Shown here: piece by piece, positions 10,052 to 22,545 of the stretch
Layout: each line of letters starts with the position of its first letter
Numbering within the stretch: the first letter of the stretch is position 1
Assembly: GCA_963691655.1 (NCBI GenBank)
Contig: OY829327.1
Location: 64,430,079 to 64,494,078 of the forward strand
Direction of reading: 5' to 3'
DNA from: Toxonevra muliebris
Lineage: Eukaryota > Arthropoda > Insecta > Diptera > Pallopteridae
DNA: 64,000 nt
The notes under the pieces: model-generated
Told to the model about the DNA's origin: nothing
Seen by the model: only the letters and a program-made list of their open reading frames with translations
Database searches by the model: none
Translations under genes and position numbers: made by a program

Positions 10052-11545
10052 AAACCTGCAGTAGAAAAGGAGATTGAAAAACTGGTACAAAAAAAAATTT
10101 TGGAACCAACCATGTCTTCACGTCGGGCAACACCAATAGTACCAGTGCCGAAGATAGATGGTTCTATAAGAATTTGTGGAGACTATCAGAGTACTGTAAA
10201 TGCAGTGATTAAACCCAATTCCTACCCTTTACCATTGTTTTCGGAAGTGATGGCGGCTATTGCAGGGGGTTTACCAAACTGGATTTGCAGCAAGCTTATC
10301 AACAAGTGACGGTTGATGATTTTTCGGCCGAGTTATTAACTCTGAATACTCACAAGGGGCTGTATAGGGTACGAATATTACCATTTGTGATGTCAGCCGC
10401 GCCGGGGCTTTTCCAAAAATTCATGGATAATCCATTAGCTGGAATAACTGGATTAAAGCATATCTCAATGATATCATAATCGCAGGAAAAGATGAATCTG
10501 ATAATTTGCGTAATTTAGAGGCAGTTTTTAAAAGGCTAGAGCAAGCAAATTTGACCGTCAATAAACAAAAATGTTTGATGGCGCAGCGTGAAATTGCTTT
10601 TTTAGGATTTCATATAAGTGAGAAGGGTATCTTACCAAATAAAGAAAAGGTAGAGCGATACAACACTCTGCAACACCCGAGAACAAGGAAATGTTACAGT
10701 CATTTTTAGGGTTTCTAAATTTTTACAACGCATTTCTTCCAAATAAAGCATCAGTTGCCGAAAAACTCCATTGTTTACCGGACAAAAATGCAAAGTGGAT
10801 ATGGACAGACGAACATCAAGCAGTTTTTAATGAAGTCGTTGGTAAATGCAGGCACATTGTTAATACATTACAATGTTTCTGCGATGCTTACCCTTATGGT
10901 GTTGGCGCAGTTTTAGCTCTTCGCGATAACGGAAAAGAGTGACCGATTGCTTTCGCATCACGCCCATTGGGTATACACGAGCGAAACTATACCCAGATAG
11001 ATAAAGAAGCTTTAGCCATTATTTTCGGGGTAAAACATTTCCATCAATTTGTGGCCGGTAGAGAGGTAATAATAGTTACTGACCATAAGACCTTACTAGG
11101 CCTTTTTAAGAGAGAAAATCAAATTCCGCAAATGGTATCGCCTCGGATGTTACGTTGGTGCTTATTATTGTCAGCTTATGATTACAGAGTGAAATATCGA
11201 CCGGGTCCTAAGAACGCAAATGCTGATTGTTTGAGCCGGCTGCCACTAAAATCTACAATTGATGCCGAAAAGGTGGGACCAGCGGATATACTGATGTTGG
11301 AATTGCGTAGCAGACCACCAGTGAGTACTATTCAAATTGCTAAGGATCCAGTAATATCCCGAGTCATGCGATGGTTATTGCATGGCTGGCCGAGGTTGGA
11401 AGAAAATACCGAAGAGGTGATACCTTACAATAGTACAAAAACGGAATTATCCACTCACAAAGGCTGCCTTTTATGGGGTAGTAGAGTGATTGTGCCACCA
11501 CCATATCAAAATCAAATTTTCGAACTCCTCGTATCGAAGCTCTAG
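10052..11545 (+). pseudogene. Ty3/gypsy pol: RT and RNase H, multiply frameshifted
   Basis: Sense remains of a gypsy pol. Readable blocks, in order: AVEKEIEKL and ILEPTMSSRRATPIVPVPK (RT N-terminus); RICGDYQSTVNA; FTKLDLQQAYQQV; LPFVMSAAPGLFQKFMD; a YLND in place of the catalytic YxDD (about 10467); FLGFHISEKGI; then RNase H with CDAYPYGVGAVLAL, ERNYTQIDKEALAIIFGVKHF and VTDHKTL. RT would copy the RNA and RNase H would remove it. Frames change near 10300, 10480, 10690 and 10940. The linker to integrase runs to about 11545, where a foreign insertion starts. Clearly inactive. The branch within gypsy was not determined. Confidence 0.88.
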
Positions 11546-12470
11546 CCTGGGTATCACTCGCCGAGTCCAGGGTTCGAGGCTACAGAAATTTGTTTGTTAC
11601 ACTAACCGGGCGCACTACCTTCTATTTACGAACACCACACAACACTCACTTGGGAATCTTGCCCTTTTATTTTATTTTATTTTATTTTATTTTATTTCAC
11701 TTTTTTTTGTTTATGTTACCTCAAGGTGGTCTCATGGTTCCTCCTAGTGAGTGGCACTATGGATCACCTACTTACAAAATCTCGTATGGTGCGCTGCACC
11801 TTAAACTCTGCTGGACGACGGCTTGGTCTATCTCTCGAATCCCCCCACAGTGCGTGGCACAGAGGAACGTCGATCTGAATCCGGCAAATGGACCCTTTAG
11901 TGCGTAGCAGTAAAAGGTGACGAACACAAAAAACACAAACTCACTTTGTTTTATTTTTCTCTTTTATTTATTTAATTTTTTTAAAAAAATATTATTTTAT
12001 TTCTTGGTGCGTGGCACAGAGGAGCGTCGATGTCCCAAAATGGCTTCCGCAGTCAGTTTTATGATTCCCTTCTCTTTTCTGCACGAGACTCTCACCTGAA
12101 TACACGTCTGCAAGGCCGCTGTTGATCGCCGAAAGAGAAAGAAATTTCTTCTTTCGCCGCCATCTGCTTGTTGTTTCGTTGTCTTCTCTTCGTTTAGTTC
12201 TTAACATTGCTTCATTCAGCTGGTTGAGTGTGTTCACCTCTCGACTACTGGTTTATGCAATTGAAGGATTGCATTTTCTTTCTAATGTACAATTTTACTT
12301 TAACTTTGCAATTTAATAAAAAACAAAAGGTCCCTTCATGGGCAAATAAAAAAACAACTTAACAATTAAAGAATAATAAATAAACAATTCATGATAATAT
12401 AAAATAATAATAAAGTATTATTAAAAAAATGACCAATTCATCATAATATAAAACAATAATACCCCTCGGG
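11545..12470. mobile_element. Unclassified insertion splitting the gypsy pol; relative of 45153-46205
   Basis: Pol coding stops at about 11543 and resumes with the integrase zinc-binding region at about 12490, so about 925 bp have been inserted. The start (CTGGGTATCACTCGCCGAGT then a GGTTCGAGGC word) is shared with the element starting at 45153. The end ATACCCCTCGGGT is roughly the inverse of the start. It contains a (TTTTA)n run at about 11665-11697 and T-rich stretches. No coding frame is recognisable. It may be a non-autonomous LTR or TIR element. Confidence 0.5.
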
Positions 12471-12489
12471 TGAAACGCAAACGAGGGGG

Positions 12490-13432
12490 TGGGCTGACTT
12501 GCGCCATCACATCCTTCACGGATATCATATTGGAATGTGTCTAATGAAAGCGTATGCTCGAAGCTATGTGTGGTGGCCTCAACTAAATAAATAGATTGAA
12601 GTAAAAGTCAAACAATGCACTTAGTGTCAAACATTGTTGCGAAATCCTCCAGTAGTCCCACGACAGCATATTCCAACAACAGAGGATCCTTTGGAAACAT
12701 TACATATTGACTTTGCGGGTCTATTTCAGGGATATACGTTTTTGGTAGTAGTGGATTCAATGTCGAAGTGGCTTGAAGTAAAAATAGTTCGAAATATGTC
12801 ATCCGCGGAGGTTAAGAGTAAACTTCATGAAATCTTCGCTACAATATTTAAAGTCGTCCCTCAAATTAATAACGGAGGGGGACATGCCGCCTAAATTACA
12901 GCGCATCTTGTTTAAACAGCACAATACACCAAATTATACGACCCAGAATACACCAGCCGAGCTATTAATGGAGCGCCGTCTCCGGACATCGATAGACTTA
13001 TTGTATCCGGATGATGGACAAGTTGAACCAACTGGTCATGTGAGGAATTTCCTGATTGGGGACCTCGTTTATTTCCGGAACTATACTTCAGGTCCCTTGT
13101 GGTTAGAAGGAAAAATAATTGAAGTTACCGGGCCTGTATCATATGTCGTGCAGTCGGTAGACAACAGAATCGGTCAACGTCATGTGGATCAGATTAAACG
13201 CCGTTTAAGCATGCCTGTGCCGATACTATCAAGTCAAATTCAATCGTTTCAAAAAGAAGTAGTTCCTCTAGTTACACCACCATTGCAACCACCGCTGCCA
13301 CAAAAATCACCACAAAGAGAACTGCCAGCACCACCTTCTCAAGCGATTCCAATAGCGCCTGTTGATATGGAACTCAGCACTGATCCTTTGCTACCGCAAA
13401 CGTTCACTATAACGCGTCCTTCACATTCGTAA
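12490..13432 (+). pseudogene. Ty3/gypsy integrase, deleted and frameshifted
   Basis: Resumes the pol of 10052-11545. A decayed zinc-binding stretch (reading MKAYARSYVWWPQLN, then C..C of QCTQC) is followed by PLETLHIDFAGLFQGY with the first catalytic Asp and VVVDSMSKWLEV. Most of the core after VKSKLHEIFATI is deleted, including the second Asp block. From about 12895 another frame reads QHNTPNYTTQNTPAELLMER, then GDLVYFRNY, WLEGKIIEVTGPVSYVV and GQRHVDQIK, the C-terminal chromatin-contact domain. A proline-rich tail ends at 13432. Inactive. Confidence 0.88.
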
Positions 13433-15199
13433 CATCCCTGCACGAAAGAATGTACTACATATAGCAACCCTGCTAGCGGGGACTTTTGGCTTTTAAACGC
13501 GTAATATTTTTGGAACGTGATTTATGTGGTTCTTAAAGAAAGAAAAGGAGTACGACCCCCCTGGATAAGCACTCCTTTCTTTACATCCTGATATTCAGCT
13601 GAATTTCAAATAAATACTCTAAACTTATGCATATAATATTACGATATTTGAAAAAAGAAAAAAAGTAATTTTGGTTCAAACACGGTTTTTCGAAATAAGT
13701 GTTCGGGAGGTGGCTAAAACCGGTTGACGTTTTAATCACACCTGGAAGTACACTTCCTCCTACATCCGTATATTTGCGTTTTTTTTTGGAGAAATATGGG
13801 CAACTTGTAAAAAAAAAAATTCGTCAAAATAAAAATATTGTCCAGTCGTTATGATATTTTAGCATGTAATAGACAAATATACAGCTATTAAGAAAATGTA
13901 CTCAAAACAAAACGAAGAACTACGGTAAGAATTACAACCGTTATAGAACATATGTCATTGAGGCATGTGAAAAAACTCATTTCAAAGTTTACAAATTGAA
14001 GAAAGGAGTAAAACTTTATTGCAATAATATTTGTTACAAATTTTGTATGTGCTTTATAATATGCTCAATTTGTGGCAGCCTTATACATAGTTTAGATTTC
14101 ATTAAAAAATGAAATCACTAATCAGCAAGTGATTTTAACAATTTTTGAATATATAACCCCAAATTAACGTTAATAACACTGTGAGACAGTGAAAATATAC
14201 TTTCCTCGAGACATAGCTGAAATTGTAGGTATAGTCAAGCACATAAAAACTGCATACTCAGAATTTGGAACTGACCCTCAAAATCTGAATTTAGGGCCGA
14301 AAAACCCATTTTGATAGGTTAAAGCATATACTTGCCCGTAACTTTATTTTTATTTATCCCAGGAGTAAGATTTTGTATTCTATTAAAAAGAAGATATTTA
14401 TTAGAACGATATATAAATTGTTTATATATCTTAAGGAATACCGGAGTTAGAGGTTAAAACATAAGGAAAATCGAAAAAAAATTTACATTTTTTCACTTTG
14501 AATGGCGTTTTAAACCACGCATAATTATATTTAAAAATTAAAAACTTCAGGCTATCCTTAAGTATGCCGAAATTGAGATGCAAGAACTAATTGATCATAG
14601 TATAAAAATTTGTGAGAGTAGAAGTTTTACTTTCTAGTCCGACAATTCTTCAATTGAATGTAATTATAAAGTGGAGGTGTGACGGTTGTGAACCAAGTAG
14701 TTACAACCAAAAATTTACAGAAGACAACCAGATGGGTTTGCTCAGATTGGCTTGAAAATTAAAATTATGGCCGTTCGGATTTTCGCTGGGTTGGAACTTC
14801 AAAAACTGAACAAAAATATAAAGCGTTGTTTTGTATACAATATTTGATATGTTGGTTACAGCGGTTTTTCATGTTGCTGAACACGAATAAAATTCAAAAA
14901 TGTATGGAGCAAATAAGCCATCTAATGTACATACATATGTGGACAATGAGTTGAGCAAAATTGGTTTCATTCTATGAACTATGAACGTGTTAGTTACATT
15001 CCGAAAAAAGGTTACTTACACCATTATTTAGATTTATTCAAACGACAGTTACCGATAGAATCAGATGAGGAAGGCGAAAGATATCATCTAATTATCCCAT
15101 TTGAAATCAGGTAATTAAGCTTAGTCTCATTTGATTAATGTTAATGATTAAAAGATGGAAATTCAATACAATAAACGATCTATTTTTATTTACAAATAC
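13433..15199. other. No gene; possible gypsy 3' end, then unassigned DNA
   Basis: The first ~200 bases follow directly on the pol stop and contain a purine-rich AAAGAAAGAAAAGGAG (about 13535-13552), which could be a polypurine tract before a 3' LTR. No second LTR is available for comparison. The rest is A+T-rich with no coding motif, except for the lone family A end at 14897-14924. Confidence 0.4.
14897..14924 (-). repeat. Lone terminal inverted repeat of hAT-like family A
   Basis: The reverse complement starts TAGATGGCTTATTTGCTCC, identical over 28 bases to the consensus end of the 3449-4946 family. The matching other end was not found upstream, so it is a solo or internally rearranged copy. 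Confidence 0.7.
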
Positions 15200-16503
15200 C
15201 AAAGAGTATAGATTACAAAGAGGTCGCAATTCGCTCTTAAGTTTTTTGGAACGTAAAAAGCTAGAAAGCGTTTATTAGGTGCCATACCGATGAAGCGAAC
15301 GCAACGGTTGGCAACCGGTCCCCCGGATAAAAAGGCATGAATGGATGGGTTGGTGGTGTTTGATAGAACAATTATTTTACATTTCTTTTTTTACATTTCA
15401 TAACATTCAACATTTGCAGTATTTTATATATTCTTTATATACAAATATGCAAACGTTTTGTTTTGATTTTATGTATATTGACTGATTTCTTTTTTGATAT
15501 TCTCATGCATGTAGATACTTTTGTATATACTGCAATGATTTTATGAAATTCAGTAAATTCATAAACAATGAATAAATGAAAACTTACAAAAAATTATTTT
15601 CCCCTTTGCGTATTATTACATGGGAGAAGGGGGATGGCAAACCAAAAAAGCAGCGACATATGCAATTTAACATGTAAAAAAAATTAACATTGCACCTCAT
15701 GTTAAAATAAGAAGAGAGTTGTGTGTTCTTGTTGTTTACCCGAATAAGTCATTACAGCGATTTTGAAATTAACATTTTGTGAAAATTTAACGTGCACCTT
15801 ATTTTAGGTGCATGGTCACGGCAGAGACGTCGATAGATTTAACAATAATAAGTAAAATTAACATCCTTTAATCATGTTAAAATATGAAGTGTAATGTGAA
15901 ATCGTATAGCCTTACACGGTCAGTAATACTATTAATGATGGCAGCTTCATTATATTTCAAAATTAAATTATTCTCTCACATTTTGACAGTCGCAAACAAC
16001 TAGTTTCTGTTTGTAAATGCACTTTTTGTGGCTAAATTTTACCAATGATAATATTAGACTTAACATAGTCAGTAATAATGGCATTACCACAAGTACTGAC
16101 AGAAATAATCAGAAAATTCTGAATTCTATCAATATTTCTCTAATTCAAAGTAATGATGGGATATTTTGCCTTACACGATCATTAATGCTATTAGTATTTG
16201 AAAATACATTCACTATTACTGACCGTGTAAGATCCGCTTATGGGCAAAAGTATTTAACATTTTTTTTTATAAGAACTAACACTGCATCTCATTTTAAAAA
16301 TATGAGATGTCATGTGAGAAACTACAAATGTATAGTTATTTTTGTAAACAAAAAAACCAAATTAAAAAAATATATGAAATTTAAAATGTTCAAACAAAAA
16401 ACTTAATATTAAAATCTATGCATATACGCGTTTTTGGTTTAGCTTTTTACGTTATAAAAAGCTTAAGAGTGAATTGCGACCTCTTTGTAATCTACACTCT
16501 TTG
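15200..16503. mobile_element. TIR element family B (CAAAGAGTATAG ends), most complete copy
   Basis: The 1304-bp unit has ends CAAAGAGTATAGATTACAAA and (reverse) CAAAGAGTGTAGATTACAAA; the inverted match continues for about 40 bp through AGAGGTCGCAATTC(G/A)CTCTTAAG. No target duplication is evident. The interior carries many short inverted words built on CATGTTAAA and ATGAGATGCAATGTGA, and a conserved GAAGCGAACGCAACGG block about 90 bp from the left end. The frame at 16017-16406 has no recognised domain. Further copies: 21599-22545, 30848-30981, 36500-37869, and fragments at 33700-33910, 47730-47876 and 48965-49070. Confidence 0.82.
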
Positions 16504-18900
16504 TTGGAAAATGAAATGAAAAATGTGTGAATGTATTAGTGAAAAAGTGTGTCTGTATTATTACTGTCTTGGCAAATCTGTCCTATGTAAACGCTAGGTT
16601 AGTAAAACTCGTGTCGGAATTCATGACTGAGAATCTAAGCTTCGGCGGCCCAAAATTTAATATAATCTTCCCGTCCCAGCCTAGAAATTTAATATAACCT
16701 TGTCGTCCCGGTCCGGAAATTTAATATAACCTTTCCATCCATGTCCCATCTAAATTTTTTGTTTTCATTTTTAGCAAAGAGATTTACTAAAAAAAAAATT
16801 TGCACAGTTTTTTTTTTTTTAATTCTAAGAAGCAAATCAAATGTACTTTAAAACTACATAAAGTCAACTGAAAAATCTCGATTTTTGAAAAAACTGGCAG
16901 AATTACGAAAACGCCGAATAAATTTTTGAATTATCCATTAAGAAACCAAATTTCATTCGCTTCTTACCAAAACCCTATTTTTGCCCATCATTTATATGGA
17001 GACGGAGCACTGTGTGGGGGGAGGTGAAGCATGAGAAAATTATATGATGGCGGATTTCCTCCGCTAAAGCAGATTCTCACAAAGTTCGAGCAACGAAATT
17101 TTTATTTTTCAGACGATTTCATATGGAATATCCCGTAATATCATTAAAGAAAACGGTTTTTGTTTAAAAAAATTATTATGGAATTTTTTCACTTGTTTAA
17201 AAACGCAAAAGTTTGTAATCAATAGGCTTTGTAAAAATTGTCATGAGCTCATATAGTTTTAATTTATATTAGTGATGTCAATTCTTTGTGAATTGACCAT
17301 CGAAAAAACGTTCAGACATTAAATTGTCATCGTCGTCTGTCCGTTCCAAAGGTGGAAAGCATCTCTCTGCGTTGAGCATGAACACAATGACATTTTATGC
17401 AAAGAGATTAACAAAGCGATGATACCCAAAAAGGATAGTCAGTGGACTAAAATTCTAACATTCTTTAATCATTGTGTGTGTTTGTTATCGCGAACGTATT
17501 CATCCATATAAGATTAACCTAATTTTTTCATTCAAATTCGAGCAAAACTATGATGTCAAAAATAACAAAATGAGTCAAAACTAGTTTTGGAAGCTATAAA
17601 ACTAACTTCTCCTGGTTTTGAGAAAAATGAATTTTCAAAAAAGACTAGCTTTCATTATCAAAGTTTTATCTGCTAAAACTAACATAATTTTGTAAAAACC
17701 AGATTCTAATATTACTTCTAAAACTAGTTTTGGGGCAAAACTAATTTTCAGAAACGTTAATAAGGCCGTGAATAATTTACGTTTAGTTGCCAAAATAGTA
17801 GTATGTAGTATAAGAAAACTCTGTATTAAGAATTAAAATTTCCCTATGGAAGTATTGTATTTTGCGTATAAATAAATGTAAATAAGTACATACACCCACA
17901 CATACCCACTCATATTGAAGTTTTTGTTTGTAATACGGTCCGTCTCTAATCAGCGATTAATTTAATCGTAGACTTAACCTGAATTGTACGCACGTGCCAT
18001 TTGCCACGTGCATATTTTGAGGGTTAACATATTTTTCATAGGCAAGCGTTACTAACGATTTTGATTTTTATGCATGCATTGTTTACGGTGTCCAATCATT
18101 TCAGTTAATTCCTAACGACAGACTCAGGCATCAAATAATAAATTGCTTCAAAGGGGATGATGATGTGTGAATTAAATATTTGTTTAATAATTTGATTTTT
18201 GAAATGAACGAAATATAACCATATTCAAACAATAGAATTTTTTGTCCTTGTTGAGAAAAATTGTTTAAATCAATTTCTGTGAATCATCCGTAATGAAAGT
18301 TCCTAACGCTTAATGATTTACCAACTTTTTTTTTCCTAAAAAGGAAGGCGCCGATAATCATCGGCCGGTTTTTTCTTGTCCCAAACTTTTTTTAATCAAA
18401 ATTCAAATTTTGAACTTTGATATGAAGAAAAAGAAAGCGCAATGGGAGGGTGTGGTGCATATTTTGGTTATAGGGGAGGCACGGTCGACCGTTTGGTTAT
18501 AGCCATTATAAAGCGATACGGACGCGACCAAAAATGGAATTGTCTTTGAGGCGCTTATGAAAATAGACGCAAGTCTGCGAAATGTGAAAGAAATTTGTTT
18601 TTTTCAAATGTCAAAATTGAGTTCAATAATGTTACTTGGTAACAGTATTGCTAGCTTAGTGGTTTTCCAGCTAAATCTGGTGGGTTTTGAAATGAAAAAC
18701 TGAATAAAAAATCACTGAAGGGTTTTATTTGGAAGGGTTGATAAACCCAGCATCTCTCAGAGCTAACAATCAGAATCATCATTTACTGATACTGAGAACA
18801 AAGTATGTGGAATATATACCCCCAAGTCTCAGAGGCAATTGACTTTGTTTGTTGCTGTTCATTATAGTTTTAATTCTGGTGATCATTAATCGGAAATTTA
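16504..18900. other. No gene recognised; one short tandem array
   Basis: Unassigned A+T-rich sequence. Apart from the 32-bp tandem array at 16652-16745 and scattered AAACTAGTTTTG words at 17580-17750 I see no structure and no protein motif. Confidence 0.5.
16652..16745. repeat. Three-copy 32-bp tandem repeat
   Basis: The word AAATTTAATATAA(C/T)CTT followed by a C-rich CCGTCCC(A/G)G(C/T)C segment recurs at 16653, 16685 and 16717, giving a period of 32 bp. Confidence 0.8.
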
Positions 18901-18904
18901 TAAT

Positions 18905-20285
18905 AACAAATTTTCTAATAGCGATTCACCAACAACCAGCCGTAATAATGGAGACAAAATCCCACCTTGTGGAGTCCTTCTAGTTCAGTGGCTCTCAACT
19001 GTTTTCATCCTACGCCCCCCTTTCCGAATTCATGGTAAGCCCACGTCTCTGCCATTTTGATTTTCACACTACATTTTTTATGCCGGCTTATTATTTTTTT
19101 TTAATTAAATCATACCTACCTGGAAAAATATCTAGTTTTTGCTTAGTTTGGAATTCGCCCTGGTTAGTGCGTCGAAGATAAGCTAGGCTAGTGAACTTAT
19201 CTAGTATTTAAATTGATTTTCGTGAGGAAAACTACGATGGTGAAATTTTAGTGAGGTTTTAGTTGAAAAATCACCAGGAAAAGCTAACCAAATAATTATT
19301 TCAATAAATCGAGCATTATCTAAGTGAAACCAGCCAAGAAACCCCCCAAAGGCTAAAAAAATATTGAAGAAAAAGAGATATTAAGAACGACGGTGATTTA
19401 GAATAAAAGCACTTTTAAATACGAATATTTTTCTTCATAAAATTATTTTGAGTGGGTAATTGTATTTTTAAATAAGTTTTTATAATCTAAACATGAAATT
19501 ACTTGTTAATGCTTAGCCAGTGCCTGGCACGCATGCCTCGTTAGGGGCTTGACATGTTGGCTTCATGAAACGCGGCATTACACTAGCAACGAGGCTTTCT
19601 AATTTTCTCTCGGCAGCCCTCCCAGACATGAGAGTATAAATGCGCATTTTAAATACATTCGTTTAATGTTATAAACTTCAACAATTAATTTTTTTATAAA
19701 TGGTAGTATTAATATTTTTTCACAAAACATTACAAGCAATTAAATAAAATGGGATTTTGGTTCTTAAAAAGTATTTGAAGTTAAGTTTTTTAAAAATTAC
19801 ATTTCAATGTGCATACTGTAGCTTTTTACACATAATATGAAAGGAGAAATTATTTGATTAAATACTATAGCATTACGAGTATGCAAATATTTTTTTATTG
19901 AAATGCGTTCGCCCCTCCCTTCAAATCTGTTTACGCCCCCTCGCCCCCCCCCCCTCCCCCCCCTAGGGGGCACGCCCCACCACTTGAGAACCACTGCTCT
20001 AGTTGCTATCTGGGTAATATGATTAGTTCCCAGATATGTCTGTATTATTTACATTGTGGCATAGACACTATCTATGACATTTTACAATTCCCAACACTTA
20101 ATTCTTTCAAGGAATTGTGAACTGTAGTACTATTCACATTATTGAATGGACCTCTATATCAGAGAAAGTCGTCACGTGCAATATATTGTTTGAAGTAAAT
20201 AGATATTTCAATTATACTTGTTACTTCGTGAAAAACAGTCTCCATTGACTCGCCGTCTAATGTGAATACACAGTGCAACAAAAAT
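18905..20285 (-). pseudogene. Antisense non-LTR retrotransposon RT fragment (LOA/R1-type), split by a hAT
   Basis: Read on the minus strand from 20285 downwards: SMETVFHEVTSIIE, then GPFNNVNSTTVHNSLKEL (the DIEGAFNNV block of LOA- and R1-type RTs, degraded), then close to the insertion RTPQGGILSPLL, the hallmark GTPQGGVLSP block. The last block is cut by the hAT at 18986-19996: its coding halves lie at 20005-20040 and about 18925-18985. Several stops and frame changes. The sense element at 27819-30846 gives the same block order. Only the central RT is present, with no catalytic YADD in readable form. Confidence 0.75.
18986..19996. mobile_element. Non-autonomous hAT with CAGTGGTTCTCAA ends
   Basis: The right terminus, read inward, is CAGTGGTTCTCAAGTGG and the left is CAGTGGCTCTCAACTG, the classic hAT end. 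The target duplication is TTCTAGTT (18978-18985) against CTCTAGTT (19997-20004), 7 of 8 identical. C-rich/G-rich stretches next to both ends (CCCCCCTTT; CCCCCCCCCTCC) are typical of this group. The 1011-bp interior has no transposase. It interrupts an older antisense RT. Confidence 0.9.
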
Positions 20286-20639
20286 TTTATGCGCGAGATT
20301 TTCGAACTGTTTATAGTTATTTCTCCATCACAGCTAGATTTTCCACAATATGGACCTGAAGTCGGAAAACAGATACGAATTTGATGTCTGAAGTAAAGTT
20401 GTTAAACACAAAGATATAAACATTTTTTGTGTACACACTTTTCCTCCATCTTCCACCTTTCTCTTGAAAATGGGGGTTTAAACACCCTTTTTCGATAAAT
20501 GGCCGATTAAACAAAAACCGATGAGAAAACTATTATACTGTTTTTGAAGAAAATGTTTCTTGTTAAAAATTATATTGGGTCCCAGAACATTGGAATAACC
20601 TACGAGGTACACCTTTTCTTTTTTTTGTATTAGAATCAT
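20286..20639. other. No gene recognised
   Basis: Short A+T-rich interval between the RT fragment and the word-repeat element. The frames at 20317-20690 have no motif. Confidence 0.45.
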
Positions 20640-21598
20640 GCCACCCACAAAAGCATATACTTTCAACAAAGGAAAAACTTTAGGATTCAAATATTCAATA
20701 ATAATAATTTATTAATTTACAAGGGGTCGGATATTTGAATCAATTCCGATTAGCCGCCATTCTGGGCTTGCCAATAGGATGCACGTTACAGTGCAACTAG
20801 TTATTAAATACATTCAGACTACATTAAATCTACAATTTCAACGCCAGCTTATAAATGTCTTACTTGTAGAAAGCTTGATAATGGTCTAGTTTTTGGATTG
20901 AATTTTGTACAGAATTTTGTACTGAATTTTAGTCTGATATTGGTTTAATTTTTCCGTTTTTGCCTGTTTTTGATCTGAATTCTGGTTTGATTTTAAGTCA
21001 GAATTTTATTTTATTTTAGTTTGAATTTTAATCTGAATTTGGTTGGTCCATGTTTGGTGTAAATTTTGATTTGCTTTCCAGCGATTGCAGGCCAGCTTTT
21101 GATCTGATTTCTGGTCTAAATTTTGGTTTGATTTTAATTTGTTATTGGCGTCTTTTTAGCCCCAGTTTTAATCTAACTCTTAGTTTGAGTTCTGGTTAAT
21201 ATTTTCGTCTGAATTGGCTTGATTTTGATATTATTTTTGTCTGAATTTCGGCCCAAAATCGGTTTTAATTTTGGCCTAGTTTTTGTTTAATTTAAGTTAA
21301 AATGTTTTGATGTAAATATTTATCAGATATTCCCACTCGTTTTTGGTCTGAAATTTTGAGTTACTTTCGTTCGGTATTTGGTGTCTCTTTGACCTAAAAA
21401 GTTTTGCCTGAGTTGTGGTCTAAATTTTTTTTGAATTTTGGAATGACTTTTAAAACTGATTTTGGTTTTGATTCGGTCAGAATTCTGAGTTTTAACCTGA
21501 ATTTTATCTCATTTTAGTCCATTTTTGCTAGAATTTTGGTCCGATTCGTGGTCTGAACATTGTTTTTTTTAACCGGTTGTTCCCCGGTACCCGAAAGC
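20640..21598 (-). repeat. Word-repeat element family G, copy 1
   Basis: About 650 bp (20880-21560) is built almost wholly from variants of one 11-13 base word, TTTTGGTCTGAA / TTTTAATCTGAA. It is bounded on one side by a unique stretch (reading GGCGTTGAAATTGTAGATTT on the minus strand) and on the other by AACCGGTT and a CCGGTACCCGAAAGC end. An inverted copy with the same unique flanks occupies 57231-58290, so this is a mobile or duplicated unit, not simple local slippage. Non-coding. Here it abuts family B at 21599, whose outer end is missing. Confidence 0.72.
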
Positions 21599-22545
21599 AT
21601 AGATTTTGATATTAAGTTTTTTGTTTGAACATTTTAAATTTCATTCTTTTTTAAATTTCGTTTTCTTTGTTTACAATTGCATTATTTTTCAAATATAAAA
21701 TAACTACACATATGTAGTTTCTCACATGGCATCTCATATTTTTAAAATGAAGTGCAGTGTTAATTCTGATAAAAAATTTTAAATACTTTGGCCCATACGA
21801 TTTCACATTGCACCTCATATTTTTAACATGATTAACTCTTATCAAAGATGTTAATTTTTCTTATCACTGTTAAATCTATCGATGTCTCTGCCGTGACAAT
21901 ACGATTTTAACATGCACCTCATATAAAGTGCGTGTTAGATTTTCTCAAAATGTTAATTTCGAGTAAATGTTATCGTAGCAGCTATATATGAAATTTAACA
22001 TGTACAAAAAAATTAACATTGCAAAATATTTAACAGTGATAAGAAAAATTAACATATTTGATAAGAGTTAATCATATTAGAAATATGAGATGCAATGTGA
22101 AATCGTATGGGCCAAAGCATTTAACATTTTTTTATAAGATCTCATGTTAAAAATATGAGATGTCATGTGTAGTTATTTTTGTAAACAAAGAAAAAGAAAT
22201 TAAAAAAAAGTATGAAATTTAAATGTTCGAACAAAAAACTTAATATTAAAATCTATGCATATACGCATGTAATAAAATAAGCAAAGGAGAAAATAATTTT
22301 TTGTAAGTTTTCATTTATTCATTGTTTATTCAAAACAAAACGTTTGTATATTTGTTTATAAAGAATATATAAAATACTGCAAATGTTGAATGTTATTTGC
22401 CAAAAGAAATGTAAAATAATTGTTCCATCAAACACCACCAACCCATTCATTCATACCTTTTTGTCCGGTGGACCGGTTGCCAACCGTTGCGTTCGCTTCA
22501 TCGGTATGGCACCTCATAAGTGGTTTCTAGCTTTTCACGTTTCAA
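21599..22545 (-). mobile_element. TIR element family B, truncated copy
   Basis: Inverted relative to 15200-16503. It contains the ATTTAACATG and ATGAGATGCAATGTGA words and ends with the conserved CCGTTGCGTTCGCTTC block and GGTATGGCACCTCATAA. Both outer TIRs are missing: the left is replaced by family G, and the right decays after TAGCTTTTCACGTT. Confidence 0.75.

Noticed and set aside
11560..11580. GGTTCGAGGC word as a tRNA gene or SINE B box
   Set aside because: No A box at the right distance and no tRNA-like fold. The related sequence at 45195 has the word altered.
16017..16406. 129-codon frame inside family B
   Set aside because: Asn/Lys/Phe-rich, no domain, and interrupted in the other B copies.
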